Assembly: GCF_023094165.1 (NCBI RefSeq)
Contig: NZ_JALMDK010000002.1
Span: 819,541-883,540, forward strand
DNA: 64,000 bases
Reading direction: 5' to 3'
Origin: Crossiella sp. S99.2
GTDB taxonomy: Bacteria > Actinomycetota > Actinomycetes > Mycobacteriales > Pseudonocardiaceae
The notes below the pieces were generated by a model, which had not been told where the DNA came from, ran no database searches, and saw only the letters and a list, made by a program, of their open reading frames with translations. The position numbers were made by a program, and so were the translations under genes. Positions 16,619 through 27,428 of the stretch are shown here, in pieces; the stretch's first letter is position 1, and each line of letters starts with the position of its first letter.

Positions 16619-17646
16619 GCCGTCAGATCGAGCACCACGCGGAAGCGGGCGTTGCCGGAGAGCATGTGCTCGTAGGCCTTGGGCGCCTCGCTCAGCGGCA
16701 GCACCTCGTTCATCGCCCGGATCCCGCCGCGCACGCTGAAGGCCAGGTTGTCCTCGTTCTCGATCGAGGAACCGGTCAGGCAGCCGGTGATCGACCGGGT
16801 GCCGAAGATCAGGTCGGTGGTGTTCACCATGATCGGGTCGCCTGCCGCGCCGAGCACCAGCAGCACGCCCCGCGGCGCCAGCCCGGTGATCAGCGGTGAC
16901 ATCGAGGCCCCGCTGGAGGCGGTGGCCACGATCGCGGCCGCGCCGCCGAGCCGCTGCAGGGCCTCGCCGGGGTCCTCGGTCCGGCTGTCGATGTAGTGCT
17001 CCGCGCCCAGTTCGGCCGCCAGCGCCGCCTTGTCGGTGCCCCTGGCGATGGCCGCCACCCGGTAGCCGAGCGCGCGGGCGTACTGCAGCCCCAGGTGCCC
17101 GAGTCCGCCGATGCCCTGCACGGCCACCAGCGCGCCGGGCCGCGCGTCCAGGCCGGCCAGCGCGCTGTAGGTGGTCAGCCCAGCGCACAGCAGCGGCGCG
17201 GCCTCCACCGCCGACAACTCGTCCGGGATCCGGACCAGCCCGGACGCCCGCGCGTAGACCACCTCGGCGTACCCGCCGTCCACGCTGGTGCCGGTGCGCG
17301 GCTGGTCCGCGCAGTTCACGAAGTCGCCCCGGCGGCAGGACTGGCAGGCCCCGCAGTGCCCGCCGAGGAAGCCCACGCCGACCCGCTCACCGGTCTGCCA
17401 GCCGCGCACCCCGGCGCCGACCACCTCGATCACCCCGACGATCTCGTGTCCAGGCACGATCGGCTGGCTCGGGTCTTCGCGCAGCCCCTCGGCCGCCATC
17501 GCGTCGGTGTGGCAGACACCGCAGGCCAGCGCGCGCAGCCGCACCTCGCCGGGGGCCGGCTCCCGGATCTCCCGCTCGACCAGCGTGAACTGCCGGGAAC
17601 CCCGCGCCTCGACAGCGCGGTAGGTGGTCTTGGAATCAGTGGTCAT
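16615..17646 (-). CDS. Zinc-dependent alcohol dehydrogenase (MDR superfamily)
   Basis: A 343-residue NAD(P)-dependent dehydrogenase. Catalytic zinc site: 'ACGVCHTDA' and 'PGHEIVGVIEVVGAGV'; structural zinc: four Cys in 'CGACQSCRRGDFVNC'; Rossmann motif: 'GIGGLGHLGLQYA'. It oxidises alcohols or reduces aldehydes; the exact substrate is unknown. The start is ATG 17646: the longer frame beginning at TTG 17682 actually reads through the -35 and -10 elements and was rejected. The convergent TetR gene and shared operator suggest aldehyde- or alcohol-responsive induction. Confidence 0.93.
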   Translation of the reverse strand: MTTDSKTTYRAVEARGSRQFTLVEREIREPAPGEVRLRALACGVCHTDAMAAEGLREDPSQPIVPGHEIVGVIEVVGAGVRGWQTGERVGVGFLGGHCGACQSCRRGDFVNCADQPRTGTSVDGGYAEVVYARASGLVRIPDELSAVEAAPLLCAGLTTYSALAGLDARPGALVAVQGIGGLGHLGLQYARALGYRVAAIARGTDKAALAAELGAEHYIDSRTEDPGEALQRLGGAAAIVATASSGASMSPLITGLAPRGVLLVLGAAGDPIMVNTTDLIFGTRSITGCLTGSSIENEDNLAFSVRGGIRAMNEVLPLSEAPKAYEHMLSGNARFRVVLDLTA

Positions 17647-17652
17647 GGCGTC

Positions 17653-17682
17653 AATATGACCGGTCGTCTTAAACTCTGTCAA
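17653..17682 (-). promoter_or_regulatory. Leaderless promoter with operator, alcohol dehydrogenase gene
   Basis: On the minus strand TTGACA (17682-17677), an 18-bp spacer and CATATT (17658-17653) lie 6 nt before the ATG at 17646. The spacer carries AAGACGACCGGTCATATT, whose core GACCGGTC is a perfect 8-bp palindrome. A further GACTGGTC core is at 17693-17700. Confidence 0.75.
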
Positions 17683-17798
17683 GCGACACCTTGACTGGTC
17701 GGCGGTCCTTGCTCGGCCTCGTCGCTACCGCGCCGGCACCCGCATCCCGGCGGTGCGTGGGCTGTGGGCCGAGGGCGACACGGTGATCGCGTGACCGC

Positions 17799-18248
17799 TC
17801 AGCGCGCCTTGCCCTCCTTGAGCAGCTCGACCGACTTCGCGATCCGCCGGGCCCTGGTCTCCGCGGTCTTCGCGCCGTCGATGTTGAGCGTGTGCCAGCG
17901 CTGGTTGCTGTAGGACAGGCCCCGGAAGAACTCCGCGGCCGCGGGTTCGGCGGCCAGCGCGGCGGCCAGGTCCGCGGGCACCTCCACCGTGCGCGGCGCG
18001 GTGTCCAGGGCCACCGTCACCTCGATCCGGTCACCCGCCGCCACCCCCGCCGCGGTGCGGTTCTCCGCGCTCAGCGGCAGCCAGTACTCCCCGCCCATCA
18101 CCGCGACCGTGCTGCGGTAGCGGTGCCCGCCGATGGTGACCAGCACGGCGGGCCGCTTGCCCGCGTCGAGCACCTCCACCACCTCGACCGGCACCCGCAG
18201 CCCGGTCGCGGTCTTGCCGCCCAGCTCAACGGTGGTCAGAAACTTCAT
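17799..18248 (-). CDS. DUF1905 / YdeI (OmdA-like) domain protein
   Basis: A 149-residue cytoplasmic protein. The N-terminal beta-rich DUF1905 domain has 'VPVEVVEVLDAGKRPAVLVTIGGHRYRSTVAVMGG' and 'LPLSAENRTAAGVAAGDRIEVTVALD'. The C-terminal YdeI-type helical part has 'LAAEPAAAEFFRGLSYSNQRWHTLNIDGAKTAETRARRI'. YdeI proteins are linked to bacteriocin or peptide resistance in some bacteria, but the biochemical role is open. It is divergent from the PrnB-like gene with a 35-bp gap. Confidence 0.85.
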   Translation of the reverse strand: MKFLTTVELGGKTATGLRVPVEVVEVLDAGKRPAVLVTIGGHRYRSTVAVMGGEYWLPLSAENRTAAGVAAGDRIEVTVALDTAPRTVEVPADLAAALAAEPAAAEFFRGLSYSNQRWHTLNIDGAKTAETRARRIAKSVELLKEGKAR

Positions 18249-18283
18249 CGCGGTGCCCTTTCCACTGTGGTACCAACGCGATC

Positions 18284-19417
18284 GTGACCACTGCCGCGGA
18301 TCGTCTCGACCACTGGATCCGCACGCGGTTCGCCGACCTCAACACCGAACTGGAGCAGCGCTACTTCGCCGCCCACACCGAGATCCTGCTCGGTGACCCC
18401 GACATCGACCGACTCAAACACACGATCGTGACCCAGGGCGCCACGCTGATCGCCGAGCTGGACCCGGTCACCAGCTACGACCTGCTCGGTCTGGTCGGTT
18501 TCTACTTGGGCGCCTGCCGCAGGCACGAGGTCGGCAGCGCGGCCGAGCTGACCCCGGCGCACGCCGTGGCCAACCGGATCGGCCTGGCCCTGGGCGTCGC
18601 GCCACGCTACGTCTTCGCGCACCAGTCGCTGTACAACCTGGCAGGCCGCGCGGGCTACCGCACCTTCACCACCCTGCCCGACGAGCGGATCTTCATCGAG
18701 TACAACGGCCTGGCCGTGCTGGCCTACCAGCGCGCGGCCACCGCGCTGCGCCGCATTCCCACCCTGGGCGTGGGCAACCCGCTGGCGGGCTACCTGCTGG
18801 AGGAGGCCCGCGTCGCGCTGCTGGATGTGTTGCGGTTCAACCAAAGCCTGGCCAAGGAACTGGACGTGGACCGGTTCTTCTTCAACATCCGCCCGTACTT
18901 CAAGTCCTACCGGGTCAACGGCATCGAGTACCGCGGCGCCAACGCGGGCGACTTCGCCGCGGTCAACGAGATCGACCTGCTGCTGGGCCTGTGCCGTCCA
19001 GAAGACCCGTTCTACCAGCATCTGCTCAGCGAGAAGGCCCCGTACCTGCCGCCGGAGGACCAGCCGCTGCTGCGCGCCGCGCTGCGGACCGAACCCCTGC
19101 TGACCGCCTTCCTGCGCGAGTCAGCCGAGCCCATGCCGCCCCAGCTCCGCGCCAACGCGGAACTCTTCCTGGCGGTCTGCCGGGCGCACGCCGCCGCCTA
19201 CACCTTCCACCACCACCAACTGGTCAAGCCGTACCTGGAGGTCCCGGCCCAGCAGGCCCCGCCCAGCCGTCAGGAGGACCTGACCGCCAGCGGCCCACCG
19301 CTGGCCGTGGTGATCGAGTCCCTGGCCCGGCTGGCCGACCTGCGCGCCGCCAGGGACCGCCCCGGCCTGACCACCGCGCGCACCCGCCTGGACCAGCTCC
19401 GCGACCGCTGCGCCTGA
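18284..19417 (+). CDS. PrnB-like (DUF1864) heme enzyme of the indoleamine-2,3-dioxygenase superfamily
   Basis: A 377-residue protein resembling monodechloroaminopyrrolnitrin synthase (PrnB), the ring-rearranging heme enzyme of pyrrolnitrin biosynthesis. The most characteristic part is 'FFFNIRPYFKSYRVNGIEYRGANAGDFAAVNEIDLLLGLC', followed by 'YTFHHHQLVKPYL'; several His residues could serve as axial heme ligand. Length is close to PrnB. No flavin halogenase (prnA/prnC) or Rieske oxygenase (prnD) gene is nearby, so pyrrolnitrin production is not implied. The native substrate is unknown and may be an indole or Trp derivative. GTG 18284 has no RBS; TACCAA ends 7 nt upstream. Confidence 0.78.
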   Translation: MTTAADRLDHWIRTRFADLNTELEQRYFAAHTEILLGDPDIDRLKHTIVTQGATLIAELDPVTSYDLLGLVGFYLGACRRHEVGSAAELTPAHAVANRIGLALGVAPRYVFAHQSLYNLAGRAGYRTFTTLPDERIFIEYNGLAVLAYQRAATALRRIPTLGVGNPLAGYLLEEARVALLDVLRFNQSLAKELDVDRFFFNIRPYFKSYRVNGIEYRGANAGDFAAVNEIDLLLGLCRPEDPFYQHLLSEKAPYLPPEDQPLLRAALRTEPLLTAFLRESAEPMPPQLRANAELFLAVCRAHAAAYTFHHHQLVKPYLEVPAQQAPPSRQEDLTASGPPLAVVIESLARLADLRAARDRPGLTTARTRLDQLRDRCA

Positions 19418-19423
19418 CCCGCC

Positions 19424-20335
19424 TCACACCGGCAACGCGGTCCCGGTCAACTCCTCGGCGACCGCCCACAACGACGCCGCCAGATCCACCCCACGCGTGC
19501 TGCGCGGCAACCCCGCCTTGATCGTCGGCCCGACCAGCCCGAGGTGCCGCGGCCCGTAGTAGGCGCCCTGCTCCGCCGCCGGATCCGCCGCCGCGAACAG
19601 CAACGGCTCGGTGCCCTGCGCGACGCCCTGGGAGGGCAGCAGGGTGAAGTCGCCGCGGAACAGCGTGCGCTGCCGGGCCCGCCCCAGGTTGGGGCCGCTG
19701 GTCTGCAGGTTCGTCCGGGTGTAGCCGGGGTGCGCGCCGGTGCTGAGCAGGTCCCAGCCGCGCTCGGTGGCGACCGCGGCCAGGCGCCGGGCCATCAGCA
19801 AGTTGGCCAGCTTGGACTGCGCGTAGGAGAAGACAGGGCGGTATCGCCCGGCGAACTGCAGGTCGTCGAAGTGGATCCGACCGAAGTTCGCGGTGCCGCT
19901 GGCCATGGTCGCCACCCGGGGCGAATCGGCGCGCAACAGCAACGGCAGCACCAGGTTCGTCAGCGCGAACGGCCCGAGGAAGTTGCTGCCGAACTGCAGC
20001 TCGAACCCGTCCGCGGTGGTCATCCGGGTGGGCGGGGCCATCACCCCGGCGTTGTTGACCAGCGTGTGCACCGGCTCGCCCTGCTCAGCCAGCTCCCGCG
20101 CGAACGCCCGCACACTGCCCAGATCGGCCAGATCGACCCGCCTGACCTCCAGCTGGGCCGAGGGCACCCGCGCCAGGATCTCCGCCTTGGCCGCCTCGCC
20201 CTTGGCCGGCGTGCGCACCGCCATGACCACCCGCGCCCCGGCCGCCGCCAGCCGTGCGGTGGCCTCCTTGCCGGTGCCGCTGTTCGCCCCGGTCACCACG
20301 ATCCGCCGCCCACTCTGATCAGGAACCCGGTACAT
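19424..20335 (-). CDS. Short-chain dehydrogenase/reductase
   Basis: A 303-residue NAD(P)H-dependent SDR of the retinol dehydrogenase/protochlorophyllide-reductase-like type. It has the cofactor motif '[10 protein letters not shown]', '[11 protein letters not shown]', the catalytic Tyr-x3-Lys in '[12 protein letters not shown]' and '[13 protein letters not shown]'. In many SDRs the glycine motif reads TGxxxGIG; here Thr replaces Ile, which is tolerated. Substrate unknown. The start is ATG 20335 with AGGAG just upstream. The leader carries three direct repeats that look like a repressor site, but no regulator gene is adjacent. Confidence 0.9.
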   Translation of the reverse strand: MYRVPDQSGRRIVVTGANSGTGKEATARLAAAGARVVMAVRTPAKGEAAKAEILARVPSAQLEVRRVDLADLGSVRAFARELAEQGEPVHTLVNNAGVMAPPTRMTTADGFELQFGSNFLGPFALTNLVLPLLLRADSPRVATMASGTANFGRIHFDDLQFAGRYRPVFSYAQSKLANLLMARRLAAVATERGWDLLSTGAHPGYTRTNLQTSGPNLGRARQRTLFRGDFTLLPSQGVAQGTEPLLFAAADPAAEQGAYYGPRHLGLVGPTIKAGLPRSTRGVDLAASLWAVAEELTGTALPV

Positions 20336-20351
20336 GACAACTCCTAAAGAT

Positions 20352-20420
20352 CCGCCGGTCTGTTACCTCCCCCAAGTTAACAGCCCACCGGTCTTCTAGC
20401 AACGAACCGCCGGTCTGCTA
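20352..20420 (-). promoter_or_regulatory. Three direct operator-like repeats upstream of the SDR gene
   Basis: Three copies of a C/G-rich unit lie at 20352-20365 (CCGCCGGTCTGTTA), 20384-20398 (CCCACCGGTCTTCTA) and 20407-20420 (CCGCCGGTCTGCTA). On the transcribed strand each reads roughly TAxCAGACCGGYGG. Their spacing (32 and 23 bp) and position before the gene suggest binding of a dimeric regulator. Confidence 0.55.
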
Positions 20421-20512
20421 TCTGTGACCCCAGCCTCTCCAGTGCGGCTACGTATTTAATTCGCCCACCCTTGACTGTGATCGGCGTCACCGGCCACGCT
20501 CGCCCCATCTTG

Positions 20513-20526
20513 CTACTCGTGAGTAG
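20513..20526. promoter_or_regulatory. Inverted repeat directly upstream of the esterase RBS
   Basis: CTACTC-GT-GAGTAG is a perfect 6-bp inverted repeat with a 2-bp centre, lying against the RBS (GGGAAGG, 20526-20532) of the secreted esterase gene. It could be an operator or, in RNA, a small hairpin that affects translation. Confidence 0.35.
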
Positions 20527-20537
20527 GGAAGGTCCCC

Positions 20538-21416
20538 ATGGCTTCAGGTGTTCGTGCTCCCGGTCGCTTCCTGCTCGCGGCCGGCCTGGCCGCGACGATG
20601 GCCCTGCCCGCCGCGTCTGCCATCGCCGCCGCCGCGCCGGCCGGCGTCGCGCGCTACGTGGCGCTGGGCGACTCCTTCGCCTCCGTCGGCACCCTGACCA
20701 ACATCCACCTCGACCCGGTGGGCTGCGCCCGCTCCAAGGACAACTACCCGGCCCGGCTGGCCGCCCGGCTCAAGCCGAAGACCTTCGTCGACCGCACCTG
20801 CGGCGCCGCCACCACTCCTGACATGACCGCCCCCCAACAGGTCCCCCTGGGCGTCAACCCACCCCAGTTCGACTCCCTGACCCCCGACACCGACCTGGTC
20901 ACCCTGACCATCGGCGGCAACGACATCGGCTTCGCCGAGATCGTCCTGACCTGCGCCACCCTCAGCGTCACCGACCCCGCGGGCGCCCCCTGCAAGAAGC
21001 ACTTCACCCAGGACGGCGACCAGCTCCAGCGCCGCATCGCCGACCTGGGCCCCAAACTCACCAAGGTCCTCACCGGCATCAAAGCCAAGTCCCCCAAGGC
21101 CCGCATCGCCGTAGTCGGCTACCTCCGCATCCTCCCGCCCAGCAAGGGCTGCTGGCCGCTCGTCCCGATCGCCGCAGGCGACGTGGCCTACTTCGAGACG
21201 GTCCAGGCCCACCTGAACACCAGCATCGGCGGCTGGGCCAAGGCCGCGGGCGCCACCTTCGTCAACCCGGGCCTGGTGACCGGGCACGACGTGTGCCAGC
21301 TGCCGGGCACGAAGTGGGTCGAGGGCCTGATCCCGACCTCGCTGTCGGTGCCGGTGCACCCGAACGCGCTGGGCCAGGACTACGTCGGCGGCCTGACCGC
21401 CGACGCACTGCGTTAA
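20538..21416 (+). CDS. Secreted SGNH/GDSL-family hydrolase
   Basis: A 292-residue exported esterase/lipase. After a Sec signal peptide ('LLAAGLAATMALPAASAIAAA') come the SGNH blocks: block I 'YVALGDSFAS' with the nucleophile Ser46, block III 'LTIGGNDIGFAE' and block V 'VPVHPNALGQ' with the catalytic His. The Cys pairs ('VGCARSKDNYP', 'RTCGAAT', 'TCATLS', 'PCKKHF', 'GCWPL', 'DVCQLPG') suggest three disulfides, as in Streptomyces secreted SGNH esterases. Substrate is probably an acyl ester outside the cell. The ATG is 5 nt from GGGAAGG. Confidence 0.92.
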   Translation: MASGVRAPGRFLLAAGLAATMALPAASAIAAAAPAGVARYVALGDSFASVGTLTNIHLDPVGCARSKDNYPARLAARLKPKTFVDRTCGAATTPDMTAPQQVPLGVNPPQFDSLTPDTDLVTLTIGGNDIGFAEIVLTCATLSVTDPAGAPCKKHFTQDGDQLQRRIADLGPKLTKVLTGIKAKSPKARIAVVGYLRILPPSKGCWPLVPIAAGDVAYFETVQAHLNTSIGGWAKAAGATFVNPGLVTGHDVCQLPGTKWVEGLIPTSLSVPVHPNALGQDYVGGLTADALR

Positions 21417-23524
21417 GACCGGTCGATCAGCACCCGCATCCGCTCGGCTTCCAACCCACGCCGCTGCTGCACGAACAGCTCCAGCGCCTGCTTCCACGCG
21501 GCTTGTGCCGCATCCGGATCCCTGCTGGCCAGGGCGTCACCGAGGCGGACCAGCACGTCTGCCTCGGTGGCGGCATCGGTCCGCTGCCGGCACAGTGCCA
21601 GGGCTTGCTGGTAAAGGTCGATCGCCTGGTCCAGGTCGCCGGTGCGGAAGGCGATGTAGCCGAGGCTGAGCAGGCAACGAGGGATGCCGCGCTGGCTGTT
21701 GTCCTGCTGGCAGCGGGCCAACGCTGCCGCGCAGTGCTCCTGAGCGGTGGTCAGGTCGCCGAGCAGCGCGGTGTACCAGCCGACCTCGTTGAGCGCGTGC
21801 GCGCCGCTGACGCTGTGCGCGAGCTGGTCGTAGAGCCGCATCGCCTCGCGGGAATGCTGCAGCGCCTGCTGGTAGTCCTCGCGCAGCGCGTAAGTCGTCG
21901 CCACCGCGCGGTGGGTGTGCGCCTGCCCGAGCTGGTCATCGTCGGCCGCGGCCACCTCCAGACCGCGTTCCAGGTGCTGCAACGCCTCATCGTGCTTGCC
22001 GAGCTGCCCGCAAGCCCGGCCCAGATGCCGGTAGGCCTGGGTGCGGTAGAGGGCTTTGCTCAGCTGCGCGGCAGCTGCGGTCCCGGCCCGCCACATGGTG
22101 TGGTTGTCGTGCAGGTGCCCCTGGCCCAGGTTGAACGAGGTCATGGTCCAGGCCAGCTGCCACACCGCCGCATCGCGGTGCTGCTGCACCGCAAGGTGCT
22201 GTGCTGCCATCAGATTGGCGTGCTCGGCGGCGAACCACGCCTCGGCTTCCGCCTCGCTGGCCGGGGGCACCGGCACGCAGCCGTCGAGCAGGTCGGGCAG
22301 CTCAATCTCGATGTGGTGCTTAATGAGCTGCCGGTCCGCGCCGTGCGCCATGTGCACGTAGAAGTCGAACAGCCGCTGGGGGCCCAGCTCCTGATCCCGC
22401 TGGGAAAGTTCATCCTCGGCCACCTTGCTGGCGTACAGGCGCACCAGGTCGTGCATGCGGTAGCGCTCGTGCTCGCACTGGAGCAGGGACACCGCCACCA
22501 ACTCGTCGAGGATCCGCTCCACCCGCGACTCCGCCAGCCCGGCCAGACTTGCCGCTGCCGCAACACTGATGTCCTGTCCGGGAGCCAGTCCCAGCAACGC
22601 GAACACCTTCTTCTGGTTGCCGGACAGACCCCGGTACGAACTGGACAGCACCGTCTGCACCGAGTCCGGTTCCGTGCCACCCAGCGCGGCCAGTCGCTCA
22701 CGCTCATCACGCAGCAGTCTGGCCTGCTTCGCCAGCGAAAGGTCGCCCTGGCGCACCTGGGCAGCTACGACGCTCAACGCCAGCGGCAACCCGGCACACC
22801 AGTGCAGCAGCTCAGCTGTTGCTTCCGGCTCCGCATCCAGCCGCTGCTGTCCCAGTCGCCGGCCCAGCAGTTCTGTGGCCGCCTCGTCGTTGAGGACCTT
22901 GACGTCCACCGGGTGGAAGGGCGTGCTGACCTGCAACCCGGCCAGCCGGTTGCGACTGGTGATGAGCACGGTGCAGGTGTCCCCGCCGGGCACCAGGTCC
23001 TTGACCTGCGCGCCGTCTAGGGCGTTGTCGAGCACGATGAGCACTTTCCGGTTAGCCAGCCGGGTCCGGTACAGCCCACGCTGGGCCTGCTCCTCCGCGG
23101 GGATCTGGTCCGGCGGCACGCCGAGCGCGGTCAGGAACCCGTGCACGGCCTCCCGCGGCGCCATCGGCGGGTCCGCCGGGTGGAATCCGTTCAGGTCGAC
23201 GAACAACTGACCGTCCGGAAAACGTTCGAGGTTCTGGTACGCCCAGTGCAGCGCCAGCCAGGTCTTGCCCACCCCGCCGGTGCCGTTCAGCGCCGAGATC
23301 ACCACGGTGGCGCCCGCTGATGCCCCGTCATCTAGGGCCTTGCTCAGCGCCGCCAGCTCGTCCGCCCGGCCGGTGAACGTGCCCGGTGAGTGCGGTAGTT
23401 GCCGCGGTGTCGGCCAAACCCAGTCGGCGGAGATCGCGACCCCGCCGTAGATCGTCCCGGCCTGCACCAGGTTCCCGCTCACCGGTCCGCCAACGGTGTT
23501 GTGAACCTCGGGGGTGGCCGACAT
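21413..23524 (-). CDS. STAND/NLR-like NB-ARC ATPase with TPR repeats and an N-terminal RHIM/BASS-like motif
   Basis: A 703-residue AfsR-related signalling protein without the SARP DNA-binding domain. Residues 6-31 contain 'HNTVGGPVSGNLVQAGTIYG', which looks like the amyloid-type signalling motifs (BASS3/RHIM-like) found at the N-termini of actinobacterial NLR proteins. The NB-ARC domain follows: Walker A GTGGVGKT (81-88), Walker B 'VLIVLDNA' (161-168), sensor 'VLITSRNRL', GLPL-type 'CAGLPLALSVVAAQ' and the MHD-like 'YRMHDLVRLYA'. About six TPR units occupy the last 230 residues. ATG 23524 is chosen because it leaves the motif at the extreme N-terminus; a start 13 codons upstream is possible. 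No cognate effector is adjacent. Confidence 0.85.
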   Translation of the reverse strand: MSATPEVHNTVGGPVSGNLVQAGTIYGGVAISADWVWPTPRQLPHSPGTFTGRADELAALSKALDDGASAGATVVISALNGTGGVGKTWLALHWAYQNLERFPDGQLFVDLNGFHPADPPMAPREAVHGFLTALGVPPDQIPAEEQAQRGLYRTRLANRKVLIVLDNALDGAQVKDLVPGGDTCTVLITSRNRLAGLQVSTPFHPVDVKVLNDEAATELLGRRLGQQRLDAEPEATAELLHWCAGLPLALSVVAAQVRQGDLSLAKQARLLRDERERLAALGGTEPDSVQTVLSSSYRGLSGNQKKVFALLGLAPGQDISVAAAASLAGLAESRVERILDELVAVSLLQCEHERYRMHDLVRLYASKVAEDELSQRDQELGPQRLFDFYVHMAHGADRQLIKHHIEIELPDLLDGCVPVPPASEAEAEAWFAAEHANLMAAQHLAVQQHRDAAVWQLAWTMTSFNLGQGHLHDNHTMWRAGTAAAAQLSKALYRTQAYRHLGRACGQLGKHDEALQHLERGLEVAAADDDQLGQAHTHRAVATTYALREDYQQALQHSREAMRLYDQLAHSVSGAHALNEVGWYTALLGDLTTAQEHCAAALARCQQDNSQRGIPRCLLSLGYIAFRTGDLDQAIDLYQQALALCRQRTDAATEADVLVRLGDALASRDPDAAQAAWKQALELFVQQRRGLEAERMRVLIDRS

Positions 23525-23642
23525 GGCGCACAGTTTGCCCGACTGGCAACAACAAGTGCCCACTATCGGGCGAGCGTCCTAACTCTGCTGGATGACAGCC
23601 CGCCACGTGCGGCGACGATCCCGGTTCCCGCCGATCGCCAAC

Positions 23643-23671
23643 TTGATTCATTCCAGAAAATGGGCCAGACT
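23643..23671 (+). promoter_or_regulatory. Leaderless furA promoter with AT-rich candidate FurA box
   Basis: TTGATT (23643-23648), 17 bp, then CAGACT (23666-23671) lie 7 nt before GTG 23679. The spacer is AT-rich and contains the inverted repeat CATT-CCAGAA-AATG. Position and composition match the autoregulated, leaderless furA promoter known from mycobacteria. Confidence 0.55.
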
Positions 23672-23678
23672 GCCGCCT

Positions 23679-26376
<2,698 letters not shown>

Positions 26377-26383
26377 TCGGACC

Positions 26384-26416
26384 GTCCAGGCCGGCCGCCA
26401 CCCGGCCGGCCTGGAC
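26384..26416 (+). terminator. Stem-loop after katG
   Basis: A 13-bp perfect GC-rich stem (26384-26396 with 26404-26416) and a 7-nt loop start 8 nt after the katG stop. No U-tract follows, so termination may be imperfect or factor-assisted. Confidence 0.65.
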
Positions 26417-26513
26417 GCCGAGGCGCCGCGCCGCCAATTGAGGTGAACTGCGCGACCCACTCGACCCGTACTTCTGCACAAGTCGGAATCGAACCGGTGC
26501 AGGAGGTCGTCGA

Positions 26514-27428
26514 ATGCGCGCTCGACACAAGAGGATCAACCGCCCGAAGATCGTGGTGACCGCGGCAACCATCACCCTGGCCGCAGCGGTGGTCATCGCC
26601 CTGCCTCAGGCCAACGCCGCCAACACGGACGCGGTAGACCCCGCCGCCGCACCCACGGAAACCTTGCGCAGCAAGGCATCCATCCCCGGCACCGCCTGGG
26701 CGGAAGATCCCCAGACCGGCCAGGTCGTGGTCACCGCGGACAGCACCGTCAAGGGCGACAAGTGGAACACCCTGATGTCCACCGTCGGCTCCATCGGCAC
26801 GAGCAAGGTCCGCGTCCAACGCGCCCCCGGCAAGTTCACCCTCTTCGCCGAAGGCGGCGACGCCATCTTCAGCGGTAACTCCCGCTGCTCCCTGGGCTTC
26901 AACGTCACCACCAACGCCGGCGCCCCCGCCATCCTCACCGCGGGCCACTGCGTGACCGCGGCCCGCCGCTGGTCCCTGACCCAGGGCGGCGCCCCCATCG
27001 CCACCGCCCGCCAGTCCAGATTCCCCGGCAACGGCGACTTCGCCCTCCTCACCTACGACAACCCCGCCACCCGACCCCCCAGCGCGGTCGACACCGGCGG
27101 CGGCCGCATCGTGCAAATCCGCCGAGCAGCCGCGGCCACCGTGAACCAGCGCGTCTTCCGCATGGGCAGCACCACCGGCCTGCGCAACGGCCGGGTGACC
27201 GCGCTCGGCGCGACCGTGAACTACCCGGAGGGGACGGTCACGGGGCTCATCCAGACGACCGTGTGCGCGGAGCCCGGGGACAGTGGTGGGTCGCTGTTCA
27301 CGCAGGACGGGAGCGCCATTGGGCTGACTTCGGGTGGGAGTGGGGATTGCCGGTCCGGCGGGGTGACGTTCTTCCAGCCGGTGACCACGGCGTTGGCCGC
27401 GGTCGGAGCCAAGATCAGCGGCACCTGA
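26514..27428 (+). CDS. Secreted S1-family serine protease
   Basis: A 304-residue exported trypsin-fold protease of the streptogrisin-like/S1 group. A signal peptide ('IVVTAATITLAAAVVIALPQANA') is followed by a short propeptide of about 75 residues and the catalytic domain. The triad is visible: His in 'ILTAGHCVT', Asp in 'NGDFALLTY', Ser in 'CAEPGDSGGSLF'. Cys residues at 'SRCSLG', 'GHC', 'TVCAEPG' and 'GDCRSGG' fit two disulfides. ATG 26514 lies shortly after GGAGG. It probably degrades extracellular protein and is activated by removal of the propeptide. Confidence 0.92.
   Translation: MRARHKRINRPKIVVTAATITLAAAVVIALPQANAANTDAVDPAAAPTETLRSKASIPGTAWAEDPQTGQVVVTADSTVKGDKWNTLMSTVGSIGTSKVRVQRAPGKFTLFAEGGDAIFSGNSRCSLGFNVTTNAGAPAILTAGHCVTAARRWSLTQGGAPIATARQSRFPGNGDFALLTYDNPATRPPSAVDTGGGRIVQIRRAAAATVNQRVFRMGSTTGLRNGRVTALGATVNYPEGTVTGLIQTTVCAEPGDSGGSLFTQDGSAIGLTSGGSGDCRSGGVTFFQPVTTALAAVGAKISGT

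Noticed and set aside
16615..17682. Longer N-terminus of the alcohol dehydrogenase starting at 17682
   Set aside because: The added codons are the -35, operator and -10 of its promoter.
18284..19417. Pyrrolnitrin biosynthetic cluster
   Set aside because: Only a PrnB-like gene is present; halogenases and the Rieske oxygenase are missing within the window.
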